DNA of 64,000 bases from Inquilinus sp. Marseille-Q2685 (lineage in GTDB: Bacteria; Pseudomonadota; Alphaproteobacteria; DSM-16000; Inquilinaceae). The notes beneath the pieces are model-generated. The model ran no database searches. It was given only the letters and a program-made list of their open reading frames with translations, and was not told where the DNA came from. The position numbers and the translations under genes are program-made. Within the stretch, counting starts at the first letter, position 1, and each line of letters starts with the position of its first letter. Location: the NCBI RefSeq assembly GCF_916619195.1, contig NZ_CAKAKL010000005.1, forward strand, positions 310,001 to 374,000. Reading direction: 5' to 3'. Shown here piece after piece: positions 44,811 to 54,488 of the stretch.

Positions 44811-47800
44811 CTATTCCGCGGCGGTGCCGCTGAGGTTCGCCGCCGGCTGCGTCGGCTGCCTGGCCGGGCTCGGCGCCTTGGCCTTGCGGGCCTCCGCCCG
44901 GGCGACCTCGAGCTGCCGTCGTGCCCCGGCGTGAGACGGCTCGAGCTCGACCGCCCGGCCCTGCGCCAGCGCCGCCTCGTCCCACCGCTTCTGGCCGGCC
45001 AGCAGGTTGCCGAGATGACGGTGCAACGAGGCATCGTCGGGCGCCAGCTTGATCGCCTTGCGGGCGGTCGAGAGCGCCTTCTCCATTTGGCCGAGTCCGG
45101 CGAAGGCAGCGCTCAGCTGCCGGTGCGCGCCGGCATGGCCGGGGTCGAGGTCGATCGCGCGGCGCAGCTCGACCACCGCATCTTTCCAACGCTTCCGGGC
45201 GGCGAGAAGGTTGGCGAGATGGCGATACAGGCCGGGTTCGTCGGGGGACAGCCCGATCGCGCGGCGCGCCGCCGCCTCCGCTTCCGCCGGGCGGTTGAGG
45301 GCGGCCAGGGCGTTGCTCAGCTGCCGCTGGGCTCCGGCATGCGACGGTTCCAGGGCGATCGCTGTCTCCAGCGCCGCGACGGCGTCGGTCCAGCGCTTGT
45401 CCGAGATGAAGAGCGCGGCCAGGCTGCGATGCAGATGCGGGCCGTCCGGGTCGTGCGCCAGGGCGCGCCGGCAGGCGGCGATCGCCTCCGGCAGCCGGTT
45501 CAGCTGCGACAGGACGGTGCTGTGCAGGTGATGCAGCCGGGAGTGATCCTCGCCGCGAGCGACGGCCTCGGCGATCAGGCGCTCCGCCGCCTCGGGCTTG
45601 CCGGCGCTGATCAGGAAGCCGGCGCGCGCGGTCGTGGCATTGGCGCTGCCCGAGAAGAGCCGGCCGATCTCGTCCGCCGTCGCCGTTGCTTCCTCGGCAT
45701 GGCCGCAGCGCAGCAGGACGGTGGCGACCCAGGAGTAGAGCCCGACCAGGTCGCGCTCGCGATCGAAGGCGGTGCGGATGGTGTTGGGCGGATGCCCCAG
45801 CAGCTCCCGCGCCACCGCCGCAGCCTTGGCCTGCTCCGCCTTCGCCTCGTCGGGCCTGCGCAGATCGGTCAGGATCTCGGCCAGAAGCAGATGCAGGTCC
45901 GGGTCGAAGCGGTAGTGCCGGATCGATTCGCGCACGGCTTCGGCCGCCTCGTCCAGGCGACCACGCGCCCGCAGGATGCGTCCGAGCTGCTCGAACATCG
46001 ATGATCGGGTAGAGGCACGCAGCAGCAGCTTGCGTTTCAGCTTCTGCACCTCATCGGGCGGGATCGGGTCGCGGGCGTGGTCGCGTTCATCCTCGTAGAG
46101 GCGGATCGCCATCCGCTCGATCTGCTCCGCTTCAGCCAGGCTGCGGTCGAGCAGCAGGCAGCGCGCCAGGCTGTGGTGGAAATCCGCACGCTCCGGGTCG
46201 AGCGCCAGGGCATTGCGCCAGAACGGGATCGCCTCGGGCGCCCGGCCGATCGTCATCAGCATGGTGCCGGCCAGCGCCTGGGCCTCCGCAAGATCGGCCG
46301 GGGCGCGCGCAACCCAGTCCCGGGCCAACGCCCGGCCCTCGCCGTAACGGCCATGGCCCCAGAACAGCTTGAACAGCAGCTCGGCCGCGTCGATTGACAC
46401 CGGGTCGAGCTCGAGCGCGCGACGGAGGCTGGCGACAGCCTCGTCGATCGCACCGGTGTGCTGGGCCGAACGGCCCATCTGGACATGGTAGAGCGGGTCG
46501 GCCTCGCGCAGCCGCTGCGCCTCCTGGGCCAACCGGACCGCCTCGTCCTCGCCGCCCTGCAAGCGCAGCAGCTTGCCGAGATGCAGAAGCGTCGCCGGGT
46601 GGCCGGGCAGCAGCTCCGCCGCCCGGCGCGCCTCGCCGACCGCCTCCTCGACCCGGCCGCCACGGGCCAGAGCCTCGCTCCGCACCCGGTGCTGATACGC
46701 CGTGACCTCGGCCGGCCGGTCCGGCGCCGCGACCGGTTGCTCATCCTCGCTATCGGGGAAGATTCGGGCCAGCGTCCGGCGCAACTCCTCGTCGATCTCG
46801 AGATCCGTGCCGTCGCCATGGAACAGCTCGGTCCGCTTGGCGTCGGTCAGGTTCGAATCCACGTCCCAGCTGGTGTTGATCGGCTTGAAGTGGCGCAGGC
46901 CGACCTTGAAGCTGGCCTCGTCCGGGGTCATGCCGATGACGTTGTGGATCGCCCACTGCACGTCCTCCGGCGACTTGGCCGGAACCACCGCCCATTTCTC
47001 GGTGCAGGCGTCCAGGCGGCCGGTCTTCTTGTAGAAGAAGTGCTTGTGCCGGCGCTGCCGCGGCAGCGCCTCGGTCGTATAGTTGTGGATCCACCAGCCG
47101 TCGAAGCGGATGAAGCCGGTGTCCGACTGCTCGGCGATCTCGAACACGCTCTGCCCGTCGCGGGTGACGGCCAGCTCGTCGATATCGGCGTTGACGACAC
47201 TGGCCGCCTTGCGGAAATAGCGCAGCCGCGCATGCTCGAAGGCCGCGGCCTGGCCGTAGAACGAATCCCAGATGCTGTAGGACAGCGGCCGTCGGCCGTC
47301 GAATACGCCCCATTTGTACGGCCAGGGGATGGTCAGCACCTCGATCGAAGGGTCGATCGCGCGCAGCGCGTCGTCGAGCTCGCGGACGCTGTAGGCGGTG
47401 GAGTTGTTGTCGTAGAGGACGACGCCGTTGCAGCCATGGCCGCGGGCGTAGTAGCGGACCCAGTCCTGGATCCAGGCGATGTCGTTGTCCTGGCTCATCG
47501 CGTAGATGCAGCGCCGGCCGGCGAAGATCTCGCTCAGATTGGGCTGCGGCGCCAGGAAGGCGCGGCCGAGGCTTGTGTCGGCGATCAGCCCGGTGGTGCC
47601 GGGCGGGACCGGGACGGTGACCAGGTCGACCCAGCGCTTGTGCCGCACCTCGAAGGCGCAGGGCTGCATCGAGGGAAGGGCGGTGAACCGGAACTCCAGC
47701 TCCGCCTCCAGGTTCAGGAGCGGCGGCCCGACCAAGCGGATCGCCTCGCCCGACGCGTCCCAGAACACGTCGCAGAACACCGTGGTGAAGTCGAAATCGT

Positions 47801-48878
47801 CCTCGTAGCCCGCATGCCGCAGGGTCGGTGGCCGCGGCGGCATGCGGATCGGATCGTGGCTGAAGTCCAGGATCCAGGGGGTCAGCTGCGACAATCGCCG
47901 GGGCGAGTTCCCGCGGCGGAGGACCGGTTCGTCCCGATCCTCCGCGTCCCCCGTCGCCGGCACGGACACCGGCTGCGGCACCTCTGCGGCATAGGCATGG
48001 ATCAGCCGGCGCAGCCCTTCCTCGACCGAGATTTCGGCCCGCCAGCCCAGCAGCGCTTCCGCCCGCGTCGGATCGCCCCGGAAATGCGCCACGTCGAAGG
48101 TGCGGGGCGGCGCCGTGCGGATCTCGACCGGGGCCAGGGCGGCGGCCCGGGCCATCTCGGCCAGCTCGCCTAGCGACACGGCCCGGCCGCCGACGAAGTG
48201 GATCGGCGGCAGCGCCCGATGGCCTTCCTTCAGGCATTCGATCAGCAGCGTCAGACCGCGGCCGACATCCTCGACATGGGTGAAGTCGAAGGTGTTCTCC
48301 GCGCCTTCGATCGAGATCGTGCCGCCGGTCGCGGCCGCCCGGGCGAAGGCCGGCACCACCCGGTCGCGATGGTCGGCGGTAGAGCCGAAGACGTTGGAGA
48401 AGCGGACGATCGCAGTGGCGAGGCCAGCCTCGCGCGCGCGGCCCACCGCTGCCTCGGCGGCCACCTTGGACCGGCCGTAGATGTTGACCGGACTGAGCGG
48501 CGCGTCCTCGGGCACCGGCAGCGTCGCCGAATCGCCATAGACCTCGCGGCTGCTGGCATAGACCACCCAGGGCCGGCGATCGGCGGGCTGCTCCAGCGCG
48601 ACCTTCAGCACTGCCTCGGTGCCGTTGACGTTGATATCCCAGCACAGCTCCGGGTTGCGCTCGCCGGTGATGACGCGGGATACGGCGGCGAGAGACAGGA
48701 CGCCGTCGCAGCCGGCCATGGCCTGCCGCAGTTGGTCTATGCTCCGGATGTCGCCGTGGCCGGGCGTCCCCGGCTCATGGGCGATGTCGAAGGCGACCGT
48801 CTGATGCCCGGCTGCCGCCAGGCATCGCATCATTTCCGTGCCGATCAGCCCGCGCGAGCCCGTGACGAGGATTCTCAT
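44811..48878 (-). CDS. Fusion protein: NAD-dependent epimerase + glycosyltransferase-like domain + TPR array
   Basis: Very long protein (1355 residues) with three parts. Residues 1-300 are an extended short-chain dehydrogenase/epimerase (G7-SRGLIG13, S109/S110, Y134-GRSK138), likely acting on a nucleotide sugar. Residues about 390-690 resemble GT92/DUF23-type glycosyltransferases (IYAMSQDNDIAWIQDWVRYY, VLYDNNST, NADIDELAV as the DxD, RHFKPINTSWDVDSN). Residues about 730-1340 are a run of at least ten TPR repeats (ALALDPERADFHHSLARCLL type). The reading frame is continuous. The start at 48878 matches the paralogue at 50285. It may act as one machine that alters a sugar nucleotide, transfers the sugar and holds partners through the TPR array, for example in envelope polysaccharide or protein glycosylation. 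Confidence 0.82.
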   Translation of the reverse strand: MRILVTGSRGLIGTEMMRCLAAAGHQTVAFDIAHEPGTPGHGDIRSIDQLRQAMAGCDGVLSLAAVSRVITGERNPELCWDINVNGTEAVLKVALEQPADRRPWVVYASSREVYGDSATLPVPEDAPLSPVNIYGRSKVAAEAAVGRAREAGLATAIVRFSNVFGSTADHRDRVVPAFARAAATGGTISIEGAENTFDFTHVEDVGRGLTLLIECLKEGHRALPPIHFVGGRAVSLGELAEMARAAALAPVEIRTAPPRTFDVAHFRGDPTRAEALLGWRAEISVEEGLRRLIHAYAAEVPQPVSVPATGDAEDRDEPVLRRGNSPRRLSQLTPWILDFSHDPIRMPPRPPTLRHAGYEDDFDFTTVFCDVFWDASGEAIRLVGPPLLNLEAELEFRFTALPSMQPCAFEVRHKRWVDLVTVPVPPGTTGLIADTSLGRAFLAPQPNLSEIFAGRRCIYAMSQDNDIAWIQDWVRYYARGHGCNGVVLYDNNSTAYSVRELDDALRAIDPSIEVLTIPWPYKWGVFDGRRPLSYSIWDSFYGQAAAFEHARLRYFRKAASVVNADIDELAVTRDGQSVFEIAEQSDTGFIRFDGWWIHNYTTEALPRQRRHKHFFYKKTGRLDACTEKWAVVPAKSPEDVQWAIHNVIGMTPDEASFKVGLRHFKPINTSWDVDSNLTDAKRTELFHGDGTDLEIDEELRRTLARIFPDSEDEQPVAAPDRPAEVTAYQHRVRSEALARGGRVEEAVGEARRAAELLPGHPATLLHLGKLLRLQGGEDEAVRLAQEAQRLREADPLYHVQMGRSAQHTGAIDEAVASLRRALELDPVSIDAAELLFKLFWGHGRYGEGRALARDWVARAPADLAEAQALAGTMLMTIGRAPEAIPFWRNALALDPERADFHHSLARCLLLDRSLAEAEQIERMAIRLYEDERDHARDPIPPDEVQKLKRKLLLRASTRSSMFEQLGRILRARGRLDEAAEAVRESIRHYRFDPDLHLLLAEILTDLRRPDEAKAEQAKAAAVARELLGHPPNTIRTAFDRERDLVGLYSWVATVLLRCGHAEEATATADEIGRLFSGSANATTARAGFLISAGKPEAAERLIAEAVARGEDHSRLHHLHSTVLSQLNRLPEAIAACRRALAHDPDGPHLHRSLAALFISDKRWTDAVAALETAIALEPSHAGAQRQLSNALAALNRPAEAEAAARRAIGLSPDEPGLYRHLANLLAARKRWKDAVVELRRAIDLDPGHAGAHRQLSAAFAGLGQMEKALSTARKAIKLAPDDASLHRHLGNLLAGQKRWDEAALAQGRAVELEPSHAGARRQLEVARAEARKAKAPSPARQPTQPAANLSGTAAE

Positions 48879-49245
48879 GAAGGTCGGCGTTCCCCTGCTC
48901 GAAGGCGGCAAGACCGCACTCGCGCCTTCAGGTTCCACGCATCCGGACAAGAGTTTTCCGATGAAGCCTTGGTTTCGCTCGATCGGCGGCCTCTAGGGGG
49001 CGCGATTCGCCGCAAAACCTTAGTTTCGTCAGGGTTTCGGCCGGAAGCTTTCAGGGTTCGGATTCAAACTTTGAGGGTTCGAGATGTCAATAAAGTTTTT
49101 GTAAGGTTTTATGGGATGGTTTTCTCAAGAGATTATATCGAAATCTGATCAGCCGGAGTTGCCGGCGTTGATACGAGGCGGCAGGCTTCGGAAGAGGCAC
49201 GCCAGCAGAACCCACAGACATCGAGGTGCGGTCGCCGATCTCAGC
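48879..49245. other. Leader and promoter region of the fusion gene
   Basis: Gene-free. It holds the promoter at 49062-49090 and about 180 bp of leader before the ATG at 48878. The part around 49040-49150 is clearly lower in GC than the rest of the window. Short open frames here have no protein-like pattern. Confidence 0.6.
49062..49090 (-). promoter_or_regulatory. Sigma-70-type promoter of the fusion gene
   Basis: On the minus strand TTGACA (49090-49085), 17 bases, TTGAAT (49067-49062), preceded by an A/T-rich UP-like stretch. The layout and much of the surrounding sequence match the promoter at 50583-50611. Confidence 0.65.
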
Positions 49246-49280
49246 AAAAAGGGCCGGCCACGTGACGCGTGGCCGGCCCT
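49246..49280 (-). terminator. Intrinsic terminator of the stand-alone epimerase gene
   Basis: Perfect 13-bp stem (AGGGCCGGCCACG / CGTGGCCGGCCCT) with a five-base loop. On the minus strand it is followed by TTTTT. It lies 60 bp after the stop at 49341 and insulates the epimerase from the fusion gene. Confidence 0.9.
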
Positions 49281-49340
49281 CCAAGATCCTTACCTGCGGC
49301 CTGAGGCTACGGAGCCCGCCGCAAATGTGTCCGAAGCATG

Positions 49341-50285
49341 CTACTTCGCTGGTGCGCTCGCAGCGATCTGGGGCTGCTGCCTCTCCGCATCGGCGGCATA
49401 GGCATGGATCAGTCGGCGCAGCCCTTCCTCGACCGAGATCTCGGTCCGCCAACCCAGCAGCGCCTCGGCCCGCGCCGGATCGCCCCGGAAATGCGCCACA
49501 TCGAAGTTGCGGGGCGGCGCCGTGCGGATCTCGACCGGGGCCAGGGCGGCGGCCCGGGCCATCTCCGCCAGTTCGCCCAGCGACACGGCCCGGCCACCGA
49601 CATAGTGGATCGGCGGCAGCGTCCGGTCGCCTTCGTTCAGGCGCTCCACCAGCAGGGAAAGGCCGCGGCCGACATCCTCGACATGGGTGAAATCGAAGGT
49701 GTTCTCCGCGCCCTCGATCGAGATCGTGCCGCCGGTCGCGGCCGCCCGCGCGAAGGCCGGAACCACCCGGTCGCGATGGTCGGCAATGGAACCGAAGACG
49801 TTGGAGAAGCGGACGATCACCGTGGCCAACCCGGCCTCGCGGGCGCGGCCGACCGCGGCCTCGGCGGCGGCCTTGGACCGGCCGTAGATGTTGACGGGTT
49901 CGAGCGGCGCATCCTCGGGCACCGGCAGCGTCGCCGAATCGCCATAGACCTCGCGGCTGCTGGCATAGACCACCCAGGGGCGGCGGTCGGCCGGTTGCTC
50001 CAGCGCGACCTTCAGCACCGCCTCGGTGCCGTTGACGTTGATGTCCCAGCACAGCTCCGGGTTGCGCTCGCCGGTGATGACGCGGGAGATTGCGGCGAGG
50101 GACACCACGCCGCCGCATCCGGCCATGGCTTGCCGCAGCTGGTCCAGGTTCCGGATGTCGCCATGGCCGGGCGACCCGGGCTCATAGGCGCTGTCGAAGG
50201 GAACCGGCTGGTGCCCGGCCTCGGCAAAGCGCCGCATGATCTCGGTGCCGATCAGCCCGCGCGAGCCTGTGACGAGGATTCTCAT
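49341..50285 (-). CDS. NAD-dependent epimerase/dehydratase, paralogue of the fusion's N-terminal domain
   Basis: Extended SDR protein of 314 residues. The NAD site is GSRGLIG (7-13), catalytic residues are S109/S110, Y134 and K138 (VNIYGRSKAA), and SSREVYGDSATL and NVNGTEAVLKVALEQ complete the family pattern. It differs from the first 300 residues of the fusion protein at only about 30 positions by eye, so the two arose by a recent duplication or are kept alike by gene conversion. It probably performs the same sugar-nucleotide step as a free enzyme. It has its own promoter and terminator. Confidence 0.88.
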   Translation of the reverse strand: MRILVTGSRGLIGTEIMRRFAEAGHQPVPFDSAYEPGSPGHGDIRNLDQLRQAMAGCGGVVSLAAISRVITGERNPELCWDINVNGTEAVLKVALEQPADRRPWVVYASSREVYGDSATLPVPEDAPLEPVNIYGRSKAAAEAAVGRAREAGLATVIVRFSNVFGSIADHRDRVVPAFARAAATGGTISIEGAENTFDFTHVEDVGRGLSLLVERLNEGDRTLPPIHYVGGRAVSLGELAEMARAAALAPVEIRTAPPRNFDVAHFRGDPARAEALLGWRTEISVEEGLRRLIHAYAADAERQQPQIAASAPAK

Positions 50286-50703
50286 AAGGGATTTCTCTCA
50301 AACCGTTGTCCGATGCGATGTCGGCGACTGCCGACCAGCGTCCTGCTCAGGCTGTTCCGATTCTTCCTGCCACGGCCTGCGTCGCCCAGTCTACACGGGC
50401 AAAGAGCAAAACCCTATTTCCGTGAATCACATCCCCCTCCTTCATCCAGGAGGCGCGAGAAATCCTATTTGCTGAGATTCCGCGCGCCGTGGCCCCAAGT
50501 CTGACAGTGAAATCCCGATACAGTTCGCCAGGTAAGCGGCGGACAACCTGTCCGTTTCGAAAGAAATTCCTTCGAGGCTGGATTTCAAGCTTTCTGTGCT
50601 TGGAGTGTCAAACGATTTTTGTGAGTTTTGTGGGCTTTTTTGAGGCAGAAGAGGGCTTGCCTCGAGACGGTCGGGCGGGGCCGCGAAATGCATAACGCCG
50701 CCG
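50286..50703. other. Long leader and promoter region of the stand-alone epimerase
   Basis: Gene-free region of 418 bp with the promoter at 50583-50611 and a predicted leader of about 290 bases. CCTCCTTCATCCAGGAGG near 50435 can form a short hairpin. The AT-rich run at 50600-50645 parallels that at 49085-49130. Confidence 0.55.
50583..50611 (-). promoter_or_regulatory. Sigma-70-type promoter of the stand-alone epimerase
   Basis: On the minus strand TTGACA (50611-50606), 17 bases, TTGAAA (50588-50583), with an A-rich stretch upstream. Closely parallel to the promoter at 49062-49090. Confidence 0.65.
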
Positions 50704-51720
50704 TTACCCGGCAGCTTCCTCGACGGTTTGCTCGATGGCGCCGAAGATGGAATGGCCATGGGCGTCCTTCATCTCGATCCGCACCGTGTCGCCGAAGCGG
50801 AGGAAGGACGTCCTGGGCGCGCCGGACAGGATGGTCTCGACCATGCGCAGCTCGGCCAGGCAGGAGTAGCCGAGGCCGCCCTGGGCGATCGGCTTGCCCG
50901 GCCCACCATCCGAATCGCGGTTCGACACGGTGCCGGAGCCGATGATGGTGCCGGCGCCGAGCGGCCGCGTCCTCGCCGCATGGGCGACCAGGGTCGGGAA
51001 GTCGAAGGTCATGTCGACCCCGGCGTCGGCCCGGCCGAAGGGGGCGCCGTTCAGCTCGACCAGCAGCGGTCGGTGCAGCCTTCCGCCGTCCCAGGCGTCG
51101 CCCAGCTCATCCGGCGTCACCGCCACGGGCGAGAAGGCGGAGGACGGCTTGGACTGGAAGAAGCCGAAGCCCTTGGCCAGCTCCGCCGGGATCAGGTTGC
51201 GGAGGGAGACGTCGTTGACCAGCATGACCAGCTTGATGGCCTCGGCCGCGGCGTCGCGGCCGGCGCCCATCGGCACGTCGCCGGTGACGACCGCGACCTC
51301 GCCCTCCAGGTCGATGCCCCAGGCCTCGCTCTCCATCCGGATGGGGTCGCGCGGCGCCAGGAAGGCGTCGGAGCCGCCCTGGTACATCAGCGGGTCGGTC
51401 CAGAAGCTCTCGGGCATCTCGGCGCCGCGCGCCTTCCGCACCAGTTCGACGTGGTTCACATAGGCCGAGCCGTCGGCCCATTGATAGGCGCGGGGCAGGG
51501 GGGAGAGGGCGTCGTGCTCGCGGAATCTTTCACTCGGTACAGCGCCGAGCTCGAGGTCGTGCGCCAGCGCCTCCAGCCGCGGCCGCAGATGGTCCCAATC
51601 GTCGAGCGCGCGCTGCAGCGTCGGGGCGATGCCCCCGGCTGCGGTGCAGCGGGTCAGGTCGCGTGAGACCACGACGAGGCGCCCGTCGCGCGACCCGTCC
51701 CTCAGGCTGGCGAGCTTCAT
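50704..51720 (-). CDS. fahA: Fumarylacetoacetate hydrolase family protein (tyrosine catabolism)
   Basis: Enzyme of 338 residues that splits fumarylacetoacetate to fumarate and acetoacetate, the last step of tyrosine breakdown. The metal-binding residues lie in [16 protein letters not shown] and [25 protein letters not shown] is the conserved active-site region. It overlaps the hmgA stop by four bases, which strongly supports this substrate within a broad family. No maleylacetoacetate isomerase gene is seen here. Confidence 0.88.
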   Translation of the reverse strand: MKLASLRDGSRDGRLVVVSRDLTRCTAAGGIAPTLQRALDDWDHLRPRLEALAHDLELGAVPSERFREHDALSPLPRAYQWADGSAYVNHVELVRKARGAEMPESFWTDPLMYQGGSDAFLAPRDPIRMESEAWGIDLEGEVAVVTGDVPMGAGRDAAAEAIKLVMLVNDVSLRNLIPAELAKGFGFFQSKPSSAFSPVAVTPDELGDAWDGGRLHRPLLVELNGAPFGRADAGVDMTFDFPTLVAHAARTRPLGAGTIIGSGTVSNRDSDGGPGKPIAQGGLGYSCLAELRMVETILSGAPRTSFLRFGDTVRIEMKDAHGHSIFGAIEQTVEEAAG

Positions 51721-53033
51721 CGGCCGGTTCCTTCCCGATTTGTCTTGTCGAAGTTCTTCTCCAGCCCGCTCCAGCAGGCCGGATAGTCATCCTGCAACGT
51801 CGGCAGCTCCGCCGCATAGCGGGTCAGCTGCTGCGGGAAGCGGGTCTCGAACATGAAGGCCAGGGTGCCGGTCAGCTTCACCGGCTTCAGCTCGGCGGTC
51901 GAGGCCTTGGCGAAGGCGTCGGTGTCGGGGCCGTGCGGCAGCATGCAGTTGTGCAGGCTCATGCCGCCGGGCAGGAAGCCCTCCTCCTTGGCATCGTAGC
52001 GGCCGTAGATCAGGCCCATGAACTCCGACATGATGTTCATGTGGTACCAGGGCGGCCGGAAGGAATGCTCGGCCACCAGCCAGCGCTCGGGGAAGATCAC
52101 GAAGTCGACATTGGCCGTGCCCTCCTCGCCGGACGGCGCGGTCAGTACGGTGAAGATCGACGGGTCCGGGTGGTCGAAGCTGATCGCGCCGACCGGCGAA
52201 TAGGTGCGCAGGTCGTATTTGTACGGCGCGTAGTTGCCGTGCCAGGCGACGACATCGAGCGGCGAGTGGTCGATCGTGGTCTCGTGGAAGCCGCCGCACC
52301 ATTTGACGACGACGCGGTGCGGCCCGTCCTTCTCCTCGAAGGCTGCGACCGGGGTCTTGAAGTCGCGCGGATTGGCCAGGCAGTTGGCGCCGATCGGGCC
52401 GCGGTCCGGCAGGGTGAACTTGGCGCCGTAATTCTCGCAGACATAGCCGCGCGACGGGCCGTCCACCAGCTCCACCCGCAGCTTCATGCCGCGCGGGATC
52501 ACCGCGATCTCGGCCGGGCCGATCTCGATGATGCCGAGTTCGGTGACCAGCCGCAGCGAGCCCTGCTGCGGCACGATCAGGAGCTCGCCGTCGGCGTCGT
52601 AGAACACCTCGTCGACCATCGATTCGGTGACCAGGTAGACATGCGCGGCCATGCCGGCCTGGGTGAACACGTCCCCCGCCGTGGTCATGGTCCGCATTCC
52701 GGTCAGGAAGGTCAGCCTCTCGTCCGGGATCGGCGTCGGATCCCAGCGCAGCTGGCCCAGCGGCAGCCCGTGGCGGACCACGTGGGGCGCCGTCTTCCAA
52801 TGCGGCAGCTCGATCTCCCGGAACCGGCCGACATGCTTGACCGAGGGCCGCAGCCGGTACAGCCAGGACCGCTCATTGGTGCCGCGCGGCGCGGTGAAGG
52901 GCGAGCCGGAGAGCTGCTCGGCATACAGCCCGTAGGCGCAGCGCTGCGGCGAGTTCTGGCCCTGGGGCAGGGCGCCGGCCAGGGCCTCGGTCTCGAAATC
53001 GTTGCCGAATCCCGGCATGTAGCGGAGCGTCAT
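51717..53033 (-). CDS. hmgA: Homogentisate 1,2-dioxygenase
   Basis: Iron(II) dioxygenase of 438 residues that opens the ring of homogentisate to maleylacetoacetate. [20 protein letters not shown] at the start, and [20 protein letters not shown] and [20 protein letters not shown] in the middle are diagnostic; the H and E of the last block are iron-site residues. The start at 53033 has GGGAGG upstream; the frame opens 22 codons earlier. First gene of the hmgA-fahA pair. Confidence 0.96.
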   Translation of the reverse strand: MTLRYMPGFGNDFETEALAGALPQGQNSPQRCAYGLYAEQLSGSPFTAPRGTNERSWLYRLRPSVKHVGRFREIELPHWKTAPHVVRHGLPLGQLRWDPTPIPDERLTFLTGMRTMTTAGDVFTQAGMAAHVYLVTESMVDEVFYDADGELLIVPQQGSLRLVTELGIIEIGPAEIAVIPRGMKLRVELVDGPSRGYVCENYGAKFTLPDRGPIGANCLANPRDFKTPVAAFEEKDGPHRVVVKWCGGFHETTIDHSPLDVVAWHGNYAPYKYDLRTYSPVGAISFDHPDPSIFTVLTAPSGEEGTANVDFVIFPERWLVAEHSFRPPWYHMNIMSEFMGLIYGRYDAKEEGFLPGGMSLHNCMLPHGPDTDAFAKASTAELKPVKLTGTLAFMFETRFPQQLTRYAAELPTLQDDYPACWSGLEKNFDKTNREGTGR

Positions 53034-53076
53034 GGCGTCCTCCCGGCGGCTGTCATTGCGTCTTGCCGGGATGATT

Positions 53077-53090
53077 GTTTCATTTGAAAC
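53077..53090. promoter_or_regulatory. Palindromic operator candidate upstream of hmgA
   Basis: GTTTCATTTGAAAC, a 6-2-6 perfect inverted repeat, flanked by ATT and AAT, 43 bp before the hmgA start. This is the usual place for a repressor site. The regulator is not encoded nearby. Confidence 0.5.
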
Positions 53091-53111
53091 GAATATCAAC
53101 GCGAATCTGCA

Positions 53112-53130
53112 GCCGCCGGAAACCGGCGGC
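53112..53130 (-). terminator. Hairpin between the siderophore arm and hmgA
   Basis: GCCGCCGG, loop AAA, CCGGCGGC, 14 bp past the stop of the N-hydroxylase gene. No T-run follows on the minus strand, so the terminator call is weak. Confidence 0.4.
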
Positions 53131-53144
53131 CGGGCTGCGGGATT

Positions 53145-54488
53145 TCAGTCGTCGTTGACAGCCAGGCGGCGCAGCGGGGCGGGGGCGTGCAGGTCGGGCG
53201 GGATACCGCGCCGACGCTTGGCCGCCAGCAGCGATTCCGCGATCTCCTGCGACCGCACCGCCAGCACCGAGAGCAACGTGTCGCTGAGCCCGTGCGAGGT
53301 CTCGGACTGGCCCTGCAGGTGGATCTGCGGCCGGAACTCGGGCCGGGTGCGCAGCCGGTAGTCGCGGTCGCCCGTGAAATCCTCGATCCAGGGGGCCAGC
53401 GCCGACAGCAGGCGGCGCCCGCCGTCGCGGTCGTAGCCGGTCGCCAGCACCACGGCGTCGTAGCCGCGCCGTGCAGCGATGCCGGCGAAGCCGTCGCGCA
53501 CCGTCAGCTCGACCGTCTCCGGGCCCGCCTCGGCCTCGGTCACCTCGCAGCGCCCGCACAGCGACAGCCGCGCCGCGCCCTGGACCTTCTGCTGGTACAG
53601 GATGCCGTAGATCCGCTCGATCGGGTCGGCATCGACCACCGCGTAATTGGTGTTGCGGAACTCGCGGATGATCGCGTCCCGCTGCGCCTCTCCCTGGCCG
53701 AAGACGTAGTCGGTGAAGCCGGGATTGAAGATCTCGTTGACGAAGGGGGTGTCGTCGGCCGGCTTCAGCGCATGGCCGCGGAAGAGCAGGTCGATGCCGA
53801 GCTGCGGGAACCGGCCATGCAGGTCGAGCGTGATCTCCGCCGCGCTTTGGCCGCCGCCGATCACCGCCACCCGGGCGGAGGGGCGGCGCGCCAGGCCCAG
53901 CCCATGGATGCGGTCGAGATAGCCGGAGGAATGGAAGACCCGCGATTCGCCGCGGAGCCTGGCGAAGGCAGCCGGGATGCGCGGATTGCCGCCGGTGGCG
54001 ACGACCAGGTTGTGCGTCCGCCGCACGGTCTCGCTGCCCAAGGCGGTGCGCGAGCGCACGCGCAGGCCGGTGACGATGCCCTGCGCCGTCTCCGGCTCGA
54101 CCGCCGTCACCTCCTCGCCGTAGCTGCAATGCTCGGCAAAGCGCGCGGCGGCCCAGCTGAGATAGTCGTTGAACTCGACCCGGCTGGGAAAGAAGGTCTT
54201 GCGGTTGATGAAGGCCTCCAGCCGGCCCTTCTGGTGCAGATAGTTGACGAAGGTCAGCGGGCTGGTCGGGTCCCGCAGCGACACCAGGTCCTTGAGGAAG
54301 GAGATCTGCATGTCGCTGTCCGGCAGCAGCATGCCGCCGTGCCAGGTGAAGCCGGGCTGCCTCTCGATGAAATGATGGCTCAGCGCCGCGCCGCGCTGGC
54401 GCAGCGCCTCGTCCAGCGCGATGGCCAGGGCCAGGTTCGACGGGCCGAAGCCGACGCCGATGACGTCGTGGATCGCGTCCTGGCTCAT
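53145..54488 (-). CDS. L-ornithine N5-monooxygenase-like siderophore N-hydroxylase
   Basis: Flavin monooxygenase of 447 residues in the IucD/PvdA/SidA family, which hydroxylates the side-chain amine of ornithine or lysine with FAD, NADPH and O2 to start a hydroxamate. FAD site GVGFGPSNLALA (11-22), substrate/FAD loop MLLPDSDMQISFLKDLVSLR (53-72), NADPH site GGGQSAAE (211-218), and ATGYDRD near residue 350. Ornithine is more likely than lysine by family resemblance, but this is not proven. The start overlaps the acyltransferase stop by four bases. Confidence 0.93.
   Translation of the reverse strand: MSQDAIHDVIGVGFGPSNLALAIALDEALRQRGAALSHHFIERQPGFTWHGGMLLPDSDMQISFLKDLVSLRDPTSPLTFVNYLHQKGRLEAFINRKTFFPSRVEFNDYLSWAAARFAEHCSYGEEVTAVEPETAQGIVTGLRVRSRTALGSETVRRTHNLVVATGGNPRIPAAFARLRGESRVFHSSGYLDRIHGLGLARRPSARVAVIGGGQSAAEITLDLHGRFPQLGIDLLFRGHALKPADDTPFVNEIFNPGFTDYVFGQGEAQRDAIIREFRNTNYAVVDADPIERIYGILYQQKVQGAARLSLCGRCEVTEAEAGPETVELTVRDGFAGIAARRGYDAVVLATGYDRDGGRRLLSALAPWIEDFTGDRDYRLRTRPEFRPQIHLQGQSETSHGLSDTLLSVLAVRSQEIAESLLAAKRRRGIPPDLHAPAPLRRLAVNDD

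Noticed and set aside
49111-49401. Short plus-strand frame in the spacer between the two epimerase genes
   Set aside because: It runs across a terminator and into the antisense of the epimerase end, with no protein-like pattern.
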